A DNA stretch of 64,000 bases from Campylobacter pinnipediorum subsp. caledonicus (GTDB lineage Bacteria > Campylobacterota > Campylobacteria > Campylobacterales > Campylobacteraceae). Below the pieces are notes generated by a model, which was not told the DNA's origin, did not search any database, and saw nothing but the letters and a program-made list of their open reading frames with translations. This document shows, piece after piece, positions 1 through 10,086 of this stretch. Location of the stretch: assembly GCF_002022005.1 (NCBI RefSeq), contig NZ_CP017258.1, positions 682,001-746,000 on the forward strand, in the 5' to 3' direction. A program made the translations under genes and the position numbers. Each line of letters begins with the position of its first letter. Within the stretch, counting starts at the first letter, position 1.

Positions 1-775
1 TTGAACCAAAGCGATTCTTAAATCCCCTTAGCATTCTTAGCTCTCTTGATGCATCACCTTCAAAATACAACACTACATCAACCATATGTTCAAGCACTCT
101 AGGCCCAGCTATAGAGCCTTCTTTTGTTATGTGACCTATGATAAAAACAGAGATATTTTCATTTTTAGCAAGTCTCATAAGCTCAAATGTTATCTCTCTA
201 ACTTGTGAGATTGAGCCGGGTGCCGAGTTTATATTTTCGCTATATAGTGTTTGAATAGAGTCTATTATTAGAATTTTATATTCGCTTTTTTTGACTTCTG
301 CTATTATGTTTTCTACTATAATTTCAGTTAAAAGATATAAATTTTTATCTATTGCGTTTAGTCTATCTGCTCTTAATTTTATTTGTGAAGCACTCTCTTC
401 ACCGCTTACATAAAGTGTTTTTTTACCATCTTTTGAAAGATTTGAGGCTATTTTAAGAAGTAAGGTTGATTTGCCTATGCCCGGACTTCCGCCTATTAAT
501 ACCAAAGAGCCTTCAACTACTCCTCCTCCAAGGACCAAATCAAGCTCAAAATCACCAGTGCTAAATCTATTTATGCTTTCTATTTCTATCTTGTCAATGC
601 TTACAGCTTTTGTGTTTTGTGTGATTAGTTTTGAAAGTTCTTGTGTGGTTTTGATTTGCTCTTTGCTTAATTCTACAAAGCTATCCCAAGCTCCGCAATT
701 TGGACATTTTCCTATCCATTTGCTTTGTTGATTTCCACAAGCTTGACACTCAAATACACTTTTTGATTTAGCCAT
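1..775 (-). CDS. radA: DNA repair protein RadA/Sms (partial, C-terminus off the left edge)
   Basis: RadA is a RecA-like ATPase that helps process recombination intermediates in the cytoplasm. The N-terminus has a C4 zinc finger (Cys10, 13, 24, 27), then a Walker A motif (GGSPGIGKST, about residues 95-104), a Walker B region (ILIIDSIQ) and the family-specific KNRFG motif close to the window edge. About 258 codons are visible; the family is usually around 450 residues, so the Lon-like C-terminal domain lies outside. The ATG is preceded by a good AAGGTAG site. ftsY lies upstream in the same direction with about 95 bases between. Confidence 0.95.
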   Translation of the reverse strand, partial: MAKSKSVFECQACGNQQSKWIGKCPNCGAWDSFVELSKEQIKTTQELSKLITQNTKAVSIDKIEIESINRFSTGDFELDLVLGGGVVEGSLVLIGGSPGIGKSTLLLKIASNLSKDGKKTLYVSGEESASQIKLRADRLNAIDKNLYLLTEIIVENIIAEVKKSEYKILIIDSIQTLYSENINSAPGSISQVREITFELMRLAKNENISVFIIGHITKEGSIAGPRVLEHMVDVVLYFEGDASRELRMLRGFKNRFGS

Positions 776-870
776 TTTATCTACCTTTTTTTGTTTGGGT
801 GTTGTAGATTGAAGGATGAAATACTTAAAATATCTTATCCTTTTTTTGTTTTTATGGTTTAAATTAGATT

Positions 871-1737
871 TTATTCAAATATAGCATCTAAAAGTTTATC
901 CAAAAACTCATCTGGATCAAATTTTATCAAATCATCAACACCTTCGCCAATACCTATGTATAAAATAGGGAGTTCAAGTTCTCTTGCTACTCCAAATAAA
1001 GCTCCACCTTTTGGTGTTCCATCAAGTTTTGTTATGATGACTCCATTTAGTGATACTATCTCATTAAAGGCTTTTGCTTGTTCAACACCAGCATTTCCTT
1101 GTGTTCCATCTAGTATCAAAATTTTTCTATGAGGTGCTTTTTCGTAAGCTTTTGTACTAATTCTGATTATTTTGCTAAGTTCATTTGCTAAGTTTTTTTG
1201 ATTTTGAAGTCTTCCAGCGGTATCTAACACGACTCTATCTATATTTTTTGCTATTGCTGAACTTATTGTATCAAATGCAACAGCTGATGGATCGTGTCCT
1301 TGTTGAGTAGCTACTATAGGAATATCTAATTTTATTGCCCATTGTCTAATTTGTTCTATTGCACCGGCTCTAAAAGTATCACAAGCTCCAAGTATCACGC
1401 TTTTTTTATTTTTTTTATATAAATTTGTTAGTTTTGCTATAGTTGTTGTTTTTCCAGCACCATTTACGCCAAGTATCAAATCAACAAAAGGTTTATCATC
1501 GGCTATAGAGTTATCTTTTTCATATATAAAATAACTACTCATAACACGCTTCAAATCATCTCTTTTTACCTCTTCTTGTGGTGGTAAATAATATATAATT
1601 TCTTCAATTATCTCATAAGCTACATCGGCTTCTAAAAGTAATTCTTCAAGTAATTCTTTGGTTATTTTTTTGTTTTCTTTTGTTTTATTGATAATTTTAA
1701 ATGTTTTTTCAAAACCCTTTTTTAAAAAATCTATCAT
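871..1737 (-). CDS. ftsY: Signal recognition particle receptor FtsY
   Basis: FtsY is the SRP receptor GTPase that docks ribosome-nascent chain-SRP complexes at the inner membrane translocon. At 288 residues it is a short form lacking the long acidic A domain. An N-domain helix bundle is followed by the NG GTPase: P-loop GVNGAGKTTT (about residues 89-98), DTFRAGA, DTAGR and TKLDGTPKGG. The ATG overlaps the stop of the upstream lipoprotein gene in an ATGA arrangement, so the two are probably translationally coupled. Confidence 0.96.
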   Translation of the reverse strand: MIDFLKKGFEKTFKIINKTKENKKITKELLEELLLEADVAYEIIEEIIYYLPPQEEVKRDDLKRVMSSYFIYEKDNSIADDKPFVDLILGVNGAGKTTTIAKLTNLYKKNKKSVILGACDTFRAGAIEQIRQWAIKLDIPIVATQQGHDPSAVAFDTISSAIAKNIDRVVLDTAGRLQNQKNLANELSKIIRISTKAYEKAPHRKILILDGTQGNAGVEQAKAFNEIVSLNGVIITKLDGTPKGGALFGVARELELPILYIGIGEGVDDLIKFDPDEFLDKLLDAIFE

Positions 1738-2309
1738 TTAATAGCCTTTAAGATATCGGTTTCTAACATCTCTTCAGGAACAAGACCAGTATATGTTATA
1801 GCGTGTTCGCCATTTGGTTTATAAAGTATAGAAAACGGAAGACCTATAACACCACCTATTGCTTTTTCAAGTAAAAAATTTTCACTTCCTATTGCAATAT
1901 CATATTTTACTCTATAGCTATCAGCAAATTTTTTCATCTCATCGGCTTGTTTGTTTTCTAATAAAACACCTATTATGTTTAGTTCTTTTTTAAATTTATC
2001 ACTCAAATTATTAAGGTGTGGTATTTCAACCTTGCAAGGAGGACACCAAGTAGCAAAAAATACAAATAATGTCGCTTTTTCATTATCTTTTATTGAAATT
2101 TTACCATTTTCTACCATTAGTTGTATTGTTTTATTTTCAAGAGTTGTTAATGTTATATTATTATCTAGTTTTTCCTCTTGTTTCTCTTCTATTTTTATCT
2201 CTTTAACTGTTGTGCTGTTTGTATCATTATTTTTCTTTTTATCTTCTTTTTGACCACAACTTACAAATAAAAAAATTGAGATTAATAGTATTAAATTTTT
2301 AATTTTCAT
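1734..2309 (-). CDS. TlpA/ResA-like thioredoxin-fold lipoprotein
   Basis: This is a periplasmic thiol-disulfide oxidoreductase of the TlpA/ResA group. A lipoprotein signal with lipobox (FVSC, Cys18) is followed by a charged Lys/Glu/Asn linker and a thioredoxin fold from about residue 60. The redox motif is WCPPC within FFATWCPPCKVEIP, and a cis-Pro region (GLPFSILYKP) is visible near residue 157. Such proteins keep apocytochrome or other periplasmic thiols reduced; the substrate here cannot be told from sequence. The ATG has an AAGGTAA-type site a few bases upstream. It overlaps ftsY by 4 bases and diverges from the folate gene. Confidence 0.85.
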   Translation of the reverse strand: MKIKNLILLISIFLFVSCGQKEDKKKNNDTNSTTVKEIKIEEKQEEKLDNNITLTTLENKTIQLMVENGKISIKDNEKATLFVFFATWCPPCKVEIPHLNNLSDKFKKELNIIGVLLENKQADEMKKFADSYRVKYDIAIGSENFLLEKAIGGVIGLPFSILYKPNGEHAITYTGLVPEEMLETDILKAIK

Positions 2310-2330
2310 GCATTACCTTTTTTAAAAATG

Positions 2331-2340
2331 TGTATAATTA
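2331..2340 (+). promoter_or_regulatory. Extended -10 promoter for the folate cyclo-ligase/rny transcript
   Basis: The bases TGTATAAT contain a perfect TATAAT (2333-2338) with an upstream TG. No clear -35 is seen, which is normal for Campylobacter sigma70 promoters. A start of transcription near 2345 puts the in-frame ATG at 2328 upstream of the RNA, so the ATG at 2358 is the better start. Confidence 0.55.
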
Positions 2341-2357
2341 TACAAAAAGTAATTAAA

Positions 2358-2990
2358 ATGAGTGTTAAACATACAAAAGAAGAGATAAGGTCTTATAATT
2401 TAAAACAGATAAAAAGACATGTTAAAATTAGTGCAAAGTGCAAACATTATTCGGTTTTAAATAATCTTTATAGTCTTATAAAGCACACTAAATCAAAAAA
2501 TATTTTGATGTATATGCCACTTGAATATGAAGTTGATGTATACAAGCTAAGAAGAAAATTGTCAAATAAGTGTAATATTTTTATGCCGTTTATGGTGGGT
2601 CTTAGCTTAAAAATGGTAAAATCAAGGTCGCCATTTTTAATTGATAAATTTAAAGTTAGGCAGCCTGTTAATAGGCAGATATTTAAAGGTTATCTTGATA
2701 TGGCTATAGTGCCAGTTGTTGGAGTTGATTTGAGTCTAGGCAGGATAGGTCATGGTAAGGGTTTTTATGATAGATTTTTTTCAGAGCTTAACCATCGTCC
2801 AAAAATTATTGTTTTTGTGCAAATGATAGATCTATTTTATAATAAAGAAATAACACAAAAACATGATATATCTTGCGATATATATATGACTCCAAGGCAA
2901 AATTATATAAAAAGAGGAAAAAATGATAGAGATTTTTGTAGGATTGGGGGCTGGTGCCATTGGCGCTGGAGCAGGATATCTTGTAGCTAA
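2358..2990 (+). CDS. 5-formyltetrahydrofolate cyclo-ligase family protein
   Basis: This family converts 5-formyl-THF to 5,10-methenyl-THF with ATP in the cytoplasm. The family signature GRIGHGKGFYDRFF is clear in the C-terminal half, with the preceding MAIVPVVGVDL strand. About 210 residues from the chosen ATG at 2358; a longer frame from 2328 would start upstream of the predicted transcript. The C-terminus overlaps the start of rny by 68 bases out of frame, and its last 15 or so residues (Trp, Arg and Cys rich) look like a by-product of that overlap rather than a folded domain. Confidence 0.85.
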   Translation: MSVKHTKEEIRSYNLKQIKRHVKISAKCKHYSVLNNLYSLIKHTKSKNILMYMPLEYEVDVYKLRRKLSNKCNIFMPFMVGLSLKMVKSRSPFLIDKFKVRQPVNRQIFKGYLDMAIVPVVGVDLSLGRIGHGKGFYDRFFSELNHRPKIIVFVQMIDLFYNKEITQKHDISCDIYMTPRQNYIKRGKNDRDFCRIGGWCHWRWSRISCS

Positions 2991-4476
2991 AAAGATAAAT
3001 GATGCAAATTATAATATTTTTTTAGAACAAGCAAAAGCAAAAGCAAAAGCTATAGAATATGAAGCTGAAATTATTTTAAAAAATTCAAAAATTTCAGTTC
3101 AAGAAGCTGAATTTGAAGCTAAAAAAAAATATGATGAAAAAACAGTAAAGCTTCAAAAAGACTATACTGTAAAATTTGATGAACTAAGTAAAAAAGAGCA
3201 AATTTTGTCGAATGAAAAAGAGCTTTTAAATAGCGATAAATTGGTAGTTGAGAGAGAAAAAAATGAAGCTAAGATAACCTATGAAGAGGGAGTTAGTTTA
3301 AAAAATACCTATAAAGATAAAGTTGCAGAGGCATTAAAGGTTTTAGAACACGCTGCTGGTCTTACGGAAGATGAAGCCAAAGATATAGTCTTAAAAAAAG
3401 TAGAAGAAAATAGTAGAGCAGAAATAGCTCATATAGTAAGAAAATATGAAGAAGAAGCTAAAAAAGAGGCTAAGAAAAAAGCAAATTATATACTAGCACA
3501 AGCTACTTCGCGTTTTGCTGGAGAGTTTGCAGCTGAAAGGCTTATTAATGTTGTCAATATCAAAAACGATGAGTTAAAAGGTAGAATAATAGGCAAAGAG
3601 GGTAGAAATATAAAGACTCTGGAGATGGTTTTAGGTGTTGATATAATCATAGATGATACTCCAAATGCTATTATACTTAGTAGTTTTAACCTTTACCGTA
3701 GAGCTATTGCTACTAGGGTTATTGAATTATTGGTTGAAGATGGAAGAATACAACCAGCAAGAATAGAAGATTTGTATAAAAAAGTAACTGAGGAATTTGA
3801 GCAAAGCATACAAGAAGAGGGTGAAAATATAGCAATGGATCTTGGTCTTAACAAAATTCATCCAGAGATAATTAAGCTTATAGGAAAGCTTAAATTTAGA
3901 GCTAGTTATGGTCAAAATGCGTTAGCGCATAGTCTTGAAGTAGCACATCTTGCTGGAATTATAGCAGCAGAAATCGGTGGCGATGAAAAACTTGCAAAAA
4001 GAGCCGGTATACTTCACGATATAGGCAAAGCTTTAACACATGATTTTGAAGGATCTCACGTTGATTTGGGTGCTGATGTTTGCAAGAGATACAAAGAACA
4101 CCCAGTTGTTATAAATGCTATTTATGCACATCACGGACACGAAGAAGCTTTAAGTATAGAAAGTGCGGCTGTTTGTGCAGCAGATGTTTTAAGTGCAGCG
4201 AGACCAGGTGCTAGAAGAGAAGTTTTAGAAAGCTTTTTAAAACGTGTGGAAGAGATAGAAAACATAGCAAAAACAAAAGATGGCATAAAACAAGCTTATG
4301 CTATCAATGCTGGTCGTGAAATTCGCGTTATAGCAAATGCTAAACTAGTAAATGATGATGAAGCAGTTTTGTTATCAAAAGAGATAGCATCCGAGATAGA
4401 GGATAAAGTTCAATATCCTGGTGAAATTAAAGTAAATGTAATAAGAGAGACAAGAGCTATCAACTATGCTAAATAA
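2923..4476 (+). CDS. rny: Ribonuclease Y
   Basis: RNase Y is a membrane-anchored endoribonuclease that starts mRNA decay. In order: an N-terminal Gly/Ala-rich transmembrane segment (residues 1-22), a long Lys/Glu/Ala coiled coil to about residue 200, a KH domain with GRIIGKEGRNIKTLE, and an HD domain with the metal-binding ILHDIGKAL. The 517-residue length is normal. A GAGGAAA site precedes the ATG at 2923 inside the cyclo-ligase gene, so the two genes are tightly linked. The downstream SYLF gene overlaps its end by 11 bases. Confidence 0.96.
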   Translation: MIEIFVGLGAGAIGAGAGYLVAKKINDANYNIFLEQAKAKAKAIEYEAEIILKNSKISVQEAEFEAKKKYDEKTVKLQKDYTVKFDELSKKEQILSNEKELLNSDKLVVEREKNEAKITYEEGVSLKNTYKDKVAEALKVLEHAAGLTEDEAKDIVLKKVEENSRAEIAHIVRKYEEEAKKEAKKKANYILAQATSRFAGEFAAERLINVVNIKNDELKGRIIGKEGRNIKTLEMVLGVDIIIDDTPNAIILSSFNLYRRAIATRVIELLVEDGRIQPARIEDLYKKVTEEFEQSIQEEGENIAMDLGLNKIHPEIIKLIGKLKFRASYGQNALAHSLEVAHLAGIIAAEIGGDEKLAKRAGILHDIGKALTHDFEGSHVDLGADVCKRYKEHPVVINAIYAHHGHEEALSIESAAVCAADVLSAARPGARREVLESFLKRVEEIENIAKTKDGIKQAYAINAGREIRVIANAKLVNDDEAVLLSKEIASEIEDKVQYPGEIKVNVIRETRAINYAK

Positions 4477-5080
4477 GTTTTTATTTTGTAAAATAATTTC
4501 TTTTTTTATGATAATAAGCACATCTTGTTTTGCTTCTGAGGAAATTTTACTAGATTGTGCTAATTCATTTATAATGACATATAGAGCAAACAAATCAGCA
4601 CCATTTAAAAATCTTTTACAAAATTCTAAAGCTATTTTGATATTTCCAAGTGTTAAAAAAATTGGATTTTTATTTGGTGGCATGTCAGGTAAGGGTATTA
4701 TGGTTTTAGACCCGGTAGGTAAAAATAAAGAAATTTTAACCACTAGTATTGATGGTGGAAGTTTGGGATTGCAAGTTGGATACTCTGATAGCACTCTTGT
4801 TCTTTTTGTTTTAAATAGTTCAATTATATCTGATATAAAAGATAGTAAGATAGTAATAAGTGCTGATGCTAATTTTGCATTTGGTGATATAAATGGAGGA
4901 TATAAAGATATAAAAGATTTTCAGTTTTCAAAAGATATATATGCTTATGCCACCGATAGTGGTTTTTTTGCCGGTGCAAGTTTTGGAGGTGCTGTTATAA
5001 GCTTAACTAATGAACATTTTAGGAAAAACGGATATGGTTATTTGCAATTACAAAATGCTTTAAAAGGATTTGGTGAATAG
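4466..5080 (+). CDS. SYLF (Ysc84-like) domain exported protein
   Basis: The 204-residue product has a Sec signal peptide (hydrophobic to about residue 19, ending SCFA) and a single SYLF/Ysc84 domain: KAILIFPSVKKIGFLFGG, followed by the Gly-rich GGSLGLQVGYS and the closing GFFAGASFGGAVI. SYLF domains bind phosphoinositides in eukaryotes; bacterial members are periplasmic or lipid-associated and mostly uncharacterised. It overlaps rny upstream and the DedA gene downstream, so it is part of the same transcript. The biochemical role is unknown. Confidence 0.85.
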   Translation: MLNKFLFCKIISFFMIISTSCFASEEILLDCANSFIMTYRANKSAPFKNLLQNSKAILIFPSVKKIGFLFGGMSGKGIMVLDPVGKNKEILTTSIDGGSLGLQVGYSDSTLVLFVLNSSIISDIKDSKIVISADANFAFGDINGGYKDIKDFQFSKDIYAYATDSGFFAGASFGGAVISLTNEHFRKNGYGYLQLQNALKGFGE

Positions 5081-5648
5081 TATGCAAGATATGCTTTTAA
5101 ATTTGTCTACATATGGATATTTATTATTATTTTTATACTCATTAGGCGGTGGGATGGTTGCTATTATAGCGGCTGGAGTGCTAAGCTATATGGGTAAAAT
5201 GGATTTAAATATAAGTATAATAGTTGCTTGTGCTGCTAATTTTATAGGAGATAATATCCTTTTTTATATTGGCAGATATAATAAAGATATGCTAATGCCT
5301 TATTTAAAAAATCAGAAAAGAAAATTAGCCTATTCTCAAATCTTAATGAAAAAACACGGTAATAAGATGATTTTTATTCAAAAATATATATATGGTGTAA
5401 AAACTCTTATTCCAATAGCAATAGGATTAACTAAATACTCATTTAAAAAATTTATTATATTAAATCTCGCAGCTTCTGTCTTTTGGGCATTATTGCTTGG
5501 AAATTTGAGTTATTATGCTGGAGATTTTGTAGTGAATATAGAAGATTATTTTGGTAATTATAGTTGGTCAATGCCTGTTTTTTTATTTGTTTTGCTTGGT
5601 AGTATTTGGTTATTTTTAGATAAAAAAACAAAGAAAGTGTCAAAATGA
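5070..5648 (+). CDS. DedA family inner-membrane protein
   Basis: A 192-residue integral membrane protein of the DedA superfamily, now linked to lipid carrier scrambling or flipping (undecaprenyl phosphate or phospholipids). Visible are hydrophobic segments near residues 12-40, 45-65, 130-150 and 165-185, the family block FIGDNILFYIGRY and the amphipathic stretch around FIQKYIYGVKTLIPIAIG, which matches the conserved R/K-F-x-P-x-x-R type motif in divergent form. Genes overlap on both sides (11 bases with the SYLF gene, 4 with the next). Confidence 0.85.
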   Translation: MVNSMQDMLLNLSTYGYLLLFLYSLGGGMVAIIAAGVLSYMGKMDLNISIIVACAANFIGDNILFYIGRYNKDMLMPYLKNQKRKLAYSQILMKKHGNKMIFIQKYIYGVKTLIPIAIGLTKYSFKKFIILNLAASVFWALLLGNLSYYAGDFVVNIEDYFGNYSWSMPVFLFVLLGSIWLFLDKKTKKVSK

Positions 5649-6919
5649 AAAAAATTATTTTTATTTTTATCGTGTTTTTTCTAGCTTTACTGGGATTTAA
5701 TTATTATTATTCTAATACTGTAAAAGATGAGTTTGATAGTTTTTTAAAACATTTAGATTCAAGAGATGATATTAGTGTTTCAAATATCGTTTACGATAAG
5801 AGTTTTTTTAATTCAAAATCTTTTTTTGATTTGTCTATAGATAATTCTATGAAAGAAAAGATAGTTTTTCATATTAGTTCTGATATTAATACAAATTTTT
5901 TAATGTTTTTATTGAATGCAAATAATAAAATTTTAAAATCCAATATAGTTTTAGAACGTGAAAAAAATATAGAAATTGCAACAGTTTTAATAAAAGCTGG
6001 TCTGTTTAGTGATTATAAAACAGAAGTTAATTTTAAAAATTTTGATGATGGTATGTTTTTTACAAAAGATATATTTGTTAATTTAATGCTAAATAAAAAA
6101 TATGAAATTAAAGATTTAAAATTAAATATCGGAATGTTTGATTTTAAACAAAACGATATTTATTTAAAATTAGATAAGTTTTCTTATGACTTAAAATATG
6201 ATAGTCCAGTTCCTTATTATGATATTTTTACAAAAATTTATCCAGTTAAAACTAATATTTCACAAAATAGTTTGGATTTTGGGTATATGCAAAACTATAT
6301 AAAAATTGGAAAAACTACATATAAGTCACAAGTAAAAATAGATGACAATAAACTATTTTCTAGTGATGATATGCTAAAAATTGATAAAATAGCAGTTAAT
6401 GATTTTTATTTTAATAGTATATCTATTAATAACAATATAAATCATATAAACTCTACAGCATTGAATAAAATTTTAGAAATCATCTCAAAATATGATACAA
6501 AAAAATATGATACAGGTTTGGTAAATAAATTAGATTTAGTAGCTGATATTTTAGAAAACAATCCAAAATATCATCTTAACTTTAAGGCAAAAAATGGAGA
6601 AAAAAATAAAATACACGCTGATTTAAATTTAGAATTTAATGGATTTAAGAAGAAAAATAATTTTAATTATGGATTGGATAATAAGAATATATTAAATTCT
6701 CTTAATTTGAACGCAGATATAAAATTTACTCCGACCTTTTCTGATTTTTTATCACAACTTCCAGAACTTGGTATTTTTGAGCCTATGTTGATATCCGGTG
6801 GTATCTTAAAACAAAATGATGATAGCATGACTATGTCAGTTAGGCTTGATAGGGAAAAAGAGGATTTGATTATTAATGATAAAGTTTTATTAAATAAGGT
6901 CATAAATTATAAAAAATAA
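5645..6919 (+). CDS. DUF945/YdgA-like membrane-anchored protein
   Basis: The 424-residue product has one N-terminal hydrophobic anchor (residues 3-20) followed by a long Asn/Lys/Asp/Phe-rich domain with alternating beta-strand pattern and no catalytic motif. Layout and composition resemble the DUF945 (YdgA) family, whose function is not established. The ATG overlaps the DedA stop by 4 bases. It is the last gene of the folate ligase-rny cluster; about 105 bases separate it from atpB. The family assignment is my inference from architecture. Confidence 0.6.
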   Translation: MKKIIFIFIVFFLALLGFNYYYSNTVKDEFDSFLKHLDSRDDISVSNIVYDKSFFNSKSFFDLSIDNSMKEKIVFHISSDINTNFLMFLLNANNKILKSNIVLEREKNIEIATVLIKAGLFSDYKTEVNFKNFDDGMFFTKDIFVNLMLNKKYEIKDLKLNIGMFDFKQNDIYLKLDKFSYDLKYDSPVPYYDIFTKIYPVKTNISQNSLDFGYMQNYIKIGKTTYKSQVKIDDNKLFSSDDMLKIDKIAVNDFYFNSISINNNINHINSTALNKILEIISKYDTKKYDTGLVNKLDLVADILENNPKYHLNFKAKNGEKNKIHADLNLEFNGFKKKNNFNYGLDNKNILNSLNLNADIKFTPTFSDFLSQLPELGIFEPMLISGGILKQNDDSMTMSVRLDREKEDLIINDKVLLNKVINYKK

Positions 6920-7024
6920 ATATATTTGTATTTTAAAGTGTGATTGTATAAAATATATTAACTTAAAAGAGAATTAATTTAAATTAAGTTAAAATATATA
7001 AAAAAATTAAAGCAAGGGTTTTAA

Positions 7025-7702
7025 ATGAAGGACTTATTTTTATTTTCGGATTTGATTTATCATAGCCATTCTTTTGTCTATGTATTTCATTTTTTGCTTG
7101 TAGTGGTTTTAATCGTTCTTGTTGCTAAAATGTCTTCTTCTAAGATGCAACTTGTCCCAAGAGGTGTTCAAAATATAGTAGAAGCTTATCTTGAAGGTGT
7201 TATGTCCATGAGTCAAAATACTCTAGGAAGTGAAAAATTAGCTAGAAAATATTTACCTTTAGTAGCAACTATAGGATTGGTTGTGTTTTTTGGAAATGCT
7301 ATAGGTATCATACCAGGGTTTGAATCTCCTACATCCAGCCTAAATTTAACTCTTACATTAGCTCTAATTGTATTTTTTTATTATCACTTTGAAGGCATAA
7401 GAGAAAATGGATTTTTTAAATACTTTAAACACTTTATGGGCCCTAGCAAAATTTTAGCTCCGTTAATGTTTCCTATAGAGATAATATCTCATATATCTAG
7501 GATTATATCTTTATCTTTTCGTCTATTTGGAAATATAAAGGGTGATGATTTGTTTTTGCTTGTTATGCTTACACTTGCTCCATTCTTTGCACCATTACCA
7601 GCTTATGCATTGCTTACACTTATGGCTGTTTTGCAAGCTTTTATATTTATGATGCTTACTCTTGTTTATCTTGCTGGTGCTGTTATTATAGAAGAACATT
7701 AA
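7025..7702 (+). CDS. atpB: ATP synthase F0 subunit a
   Basis: Subunit a forms the proton half-channels next to the c-ring in the inner membrane. The 225-residue product has five or six hydrophobic segments and the diagnostic helix with the essential arginine: [14 protein letters not shown] (Arg about residue 164), followed by a C-terminal [16 protein letters not shown] helix. It stands alone, as is typical of Campylobacterota, where the other F1F0 genes are elsewhere. A GCAAGGG site precedes the ATG and a hairpin terminator follows at once. Confidence 0.96.
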   Translation: MKDLFLFSDLIYHSHSFVYVFHFLLVVVLIVLVAKMSSSKMQLVPRGVQNIVEAYLEGVMSMSQNTLGSEKLARKYLPLVATIGLVVFFGNAIGIIPGFESPTSSLNLTLTLALIVFFYYHFEGIRENGFFKYFKHFMGPSKILAPLMFPIEIISHISRIISLSFRLFGNIKGDDLFLLVMLTLAPFFAPLPAYALLTLMAVLQAFIFMMLTLVYLAGAVIIEEH

Positions 7703-7715
7703 TTTTTTGAAATTT

Positions 7716-7748
7716 CGTAGAGGTAATTTAAAATATCTCTACGTTTTT
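7716..7748 (+). terminator. Rho-independent terminator after atpB
   Basis: CGTAGAG (7716-7722) pairs perfectly with CTCTACG (7737-7743) around an AT-rich loop, followed by TTTTT. It lies 14 bases after the atpB stop and inside the in-frame 5' extension of purL, arguing that the extension is not translated from this transcript. Confidence 0.8.
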
Positions 7749-7880
7749 GTTATATTCTCTCAAACTTGTTTTTTATTATTTTTTTCACTTAAAATTTATT
7801 TAGCTTTTAAATTATTATTTATTGGCTTTTTAACCTTTTTTTGTTATTATCCTTTCAAAAATTTATATAAGGCAAAAAGT

Positions 7881-10076
7881 ATGGATAAAGCCACCGTTAA
7901 AGCACATAAAATAAGTGATTTGGAGTATGAAAATATTCTTAAAATTTTAGGAAGAGAACCTAATTTATTAGAACTTGGCGTTTTTTCTGCTATGTGGAGC
8001 GAACACTGTTCTTATAAATCTAGTAAAAAATATCTAAATGGTTTCCCAACCAAAGCACCTTGGGTTATACAAGGACCAGGCGAAAATGCTGGTGTTATAG
8101 ATATAGGAGATGGTTACGCTGCTATTTTTAAGATGGAAAGTCATAATCACCCAAGTTTTATAGAGCCATATCAAGGTGCTGCTACCGGAGTTGGTGGAAT
8201 TTTAAGAGATGTGTTTACTATGGGGGCTAGAGTTGTTGCAAATATGAACTCTCTTCGTTTTGGTAATATAACAGGAAATGATAGTGTTGCTAGGCATCAT
8301 AGATATTTACTAAAAGGTTGTGTTTCTGGTATAGGACACTATGGTAACTGTATGGGTATACCAACTGTTGGTGGAGAGATCAGTTTTGATGAGAGTTTTA
8401 ACGGCAATATTTTAGTAAATGCATTTGCACTTGGTGTTTGTAAAAATGATGAGATATTTTACGCTAAAGCCGAGGGTGCGGGAAACTCAGTTATGTATGT
8501 CGGTTCAAAAACTGGTAGAGATGGTCTTGGTGGTGCTGTTATGGCAAGCGATAGCTTTACAGATGAAAATAAAAGCCTTCGCCCTACTGTTCAAGTTGGT
8601 GATCCATTTGCTGAAAAATTATTACTTGAGGCTTGTTTGGAGCTTTTTAAGCATGATTATATAGTTGGAATTCAGGATATGGGTGCTGCTGGACTTACTA
8701 GTTCTAGTTTTGAAATGGCTGGTAATAGTGGCAGTGGTATGAAAATGCATCTTGATTTGGTGCCTATGCGCGAAGATAAAATGACTCCTTATGAACTTAT
8801 GCTTAGTGAATCTCAAGAAAGAATGCTTATTTGTGCAAAAAAAGGTTATGAGGATAAGATAAAAGAGATATTTAATAAGTGGGATTTGGATGCTGAGGTT
8901 ATAGGAGAGGTTACAGATACCGGAAAAATGGAACTATTTTGGCATAATGAATTAGTTGGAGAAATACCAATAGAGCCACTTTCAAATAGTGCACCTGTAC
9001 TAGATAGACCTACTAAAAAACCAAATTATATAGATGAGATAAAAGATATAAAATTAGAAAATTTTGAAAAAGTTTCAAATGAAATAGCCTTTGATAAGTT
9101 ACTAAAAGATGTTCATGTTGTAAATAAATCTTTTGTTTACGATCAATATGATGCCAATATACAAACAAATACAATAAAACAACCCGGATTTTTAGGTGCA
9201 AGTACTATAAGGGTTAAACAAACAAAAAGAGCTATAGCAATGGCTGCTGAATGTTCTCCAAGGCATAATTACGTAAATCCAAAAATAGGTGCTGCTATGG
9301 CTGTCGCAAGTAGCGGTAGAAAAATAGCGATGAGTGGTGCTATGCCACTTGCTATAACTGATTGTTTAAATTATGGTAATCCAGAAAATCCAGAGGTTAT
9401 GTGGCAATTTGCCGAGGGTTGTGATGGCATAAAAGAGGCTTGCAAAGAGCTTCAAACTCCTGTTGTAAGTGGAAATGTTAGCCTTTATAATGAAACCGAT
9501 GGTGTAAGTGTTTATCCTACTCCTGGTATCGTTAGTGTTGGTGTAAATGATGATATGACAAAAAACCTTCCTAGTGTTTTTAACAAAGATGGCGTTAGTG
9601 TTTATATTATTGGAGATACTACCGGCGAGTTTAGTGCTAGCTTATATATGAAATCACTATTTAATGTAGTTGGTGGTGAATTAAAAGAGATTGATTATAA
9701 AAAAGAAAGAGCTATCTGGGAATTGGTTATAAATGCAAATAAAAAAGGAATTTTGGATTTTGCAAATTCAATAGGAACCGGTGGTATAGCTATCACATTA
9801 GCAAAAATGGCTTGTTTAAGCAAAAAAGGATTAGATGCTAAATGCAATTTTTCTGATGAGAGATTTATCTTTGATGAGAGTTTTTCAAGGGCTGTTGTTG
9901 GTGTATTAGATGAAGATAAATTTATTAAAATGGCTGATGAGTATAAACTAAAAATACAAAAAATAGGTGCTGTTGGCGGAGATAAGTTTTGTCTAGATGG
10001 TTTTTGTAAGGATTTAAACGAAATTAGTAATGTTTATTTTGGTGAGTTTGAAAAGATAATAAAACAAGATGATTAA
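7881..10076 (+). CDS. purL: Phosphoribosylformylglycinamidine synthase, large subunit
   Basis: PurL makes FGAM from FGAR, glutamine-derived ammonia and ATP in step four of purine synthesis. The 731-residue size fits the small PurL used with separate PurQ and PurS. Motifs: [18 protein letters not shown] near the N-terminus, the ATP/Mg site [29 protein letters not shown] and C-terminal [12 protein letters not shown]. The frame stays open back to 7707, but the extension is hydrophobic and contains the atpB terminator, and ATG 7881 (MDKATVKAH) has an AAGG site 8 bases upstream, so I chose that start. Confidence 0.95.
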   Translation: MDKATVKAHKISDLEYENILKILGREPNLLELGVFSAMWSEHCSYKSSKKYLNGFPTKAPWVIQGPGENAGVIDIGDGYAAIFKMESHNHPSFIEPYQGAATGVGGILRDVFTMGARVVANMNSLRFGNITGNDSVARHHRYLLKGCVSGIGHYGNCMGIPTVGGEISFDESFNGNILVNAFALGVCKNDEIFYAKAEGAGNSVMYVGSKTGRDGLGGAVMASDSFTDENKSLRPTVQVGDPFAEKLLLEACLELFKHDYIVGIQDMGAAGLTSSSFEMAGNSGSGMKMHLDLVPMREDKMTPYELMLSESQERMLICAKKGYEDKIKEIFNKWDLDAEVIGEVTDTGKMELFWHNELVGEIPIEPLSNSAPVLDRPTKKPNYIDEIKDIKLENFEKVSNEIAFDKLLKDVHVVNKSFVYDQYDANIQTNTIKQPGFLGASTIRVKQTKRAIAMAAECSPRHNYVNPKIGAAMAVASSGRKIAMSGAMPLAITDCLNYGNPENPEVMWQFAEGCDGIKEACKELQTPVVSGNVSLYNETDGVSVYPTPGIVSVGVNDDMTKNLPSVFNKDGVSVYIIGDTTGEFSASLYMKSLFNVVGGELKEIDYKKERAIWELVINANKKGILDFANSIGTGGIAITLAKMACLSKKGLDAKCNFSDERFIFDESFSRAVVGVLDEDKFIKMADEYKLKIQKIGAVGGDKFCLDGFCKDLNEISNVYFGEFEKIIKQDD

Positions 10077-10086
10077 AGGCTAGAGT

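Noticed and set aside
2328-2357. Upstream ATG of the folate cyclo-ligase
   Set aside because: The TATAAT promoter box lies within it, so it is upstream of the likely transcript start.
7707-7880. In-frame 58-codon hydrophobic extension of purL
   Set aside because: It contains the atpB terminator, has no ribosome site at its ATG, and PurL sequence starts at 7881 with a proper AAGG site.
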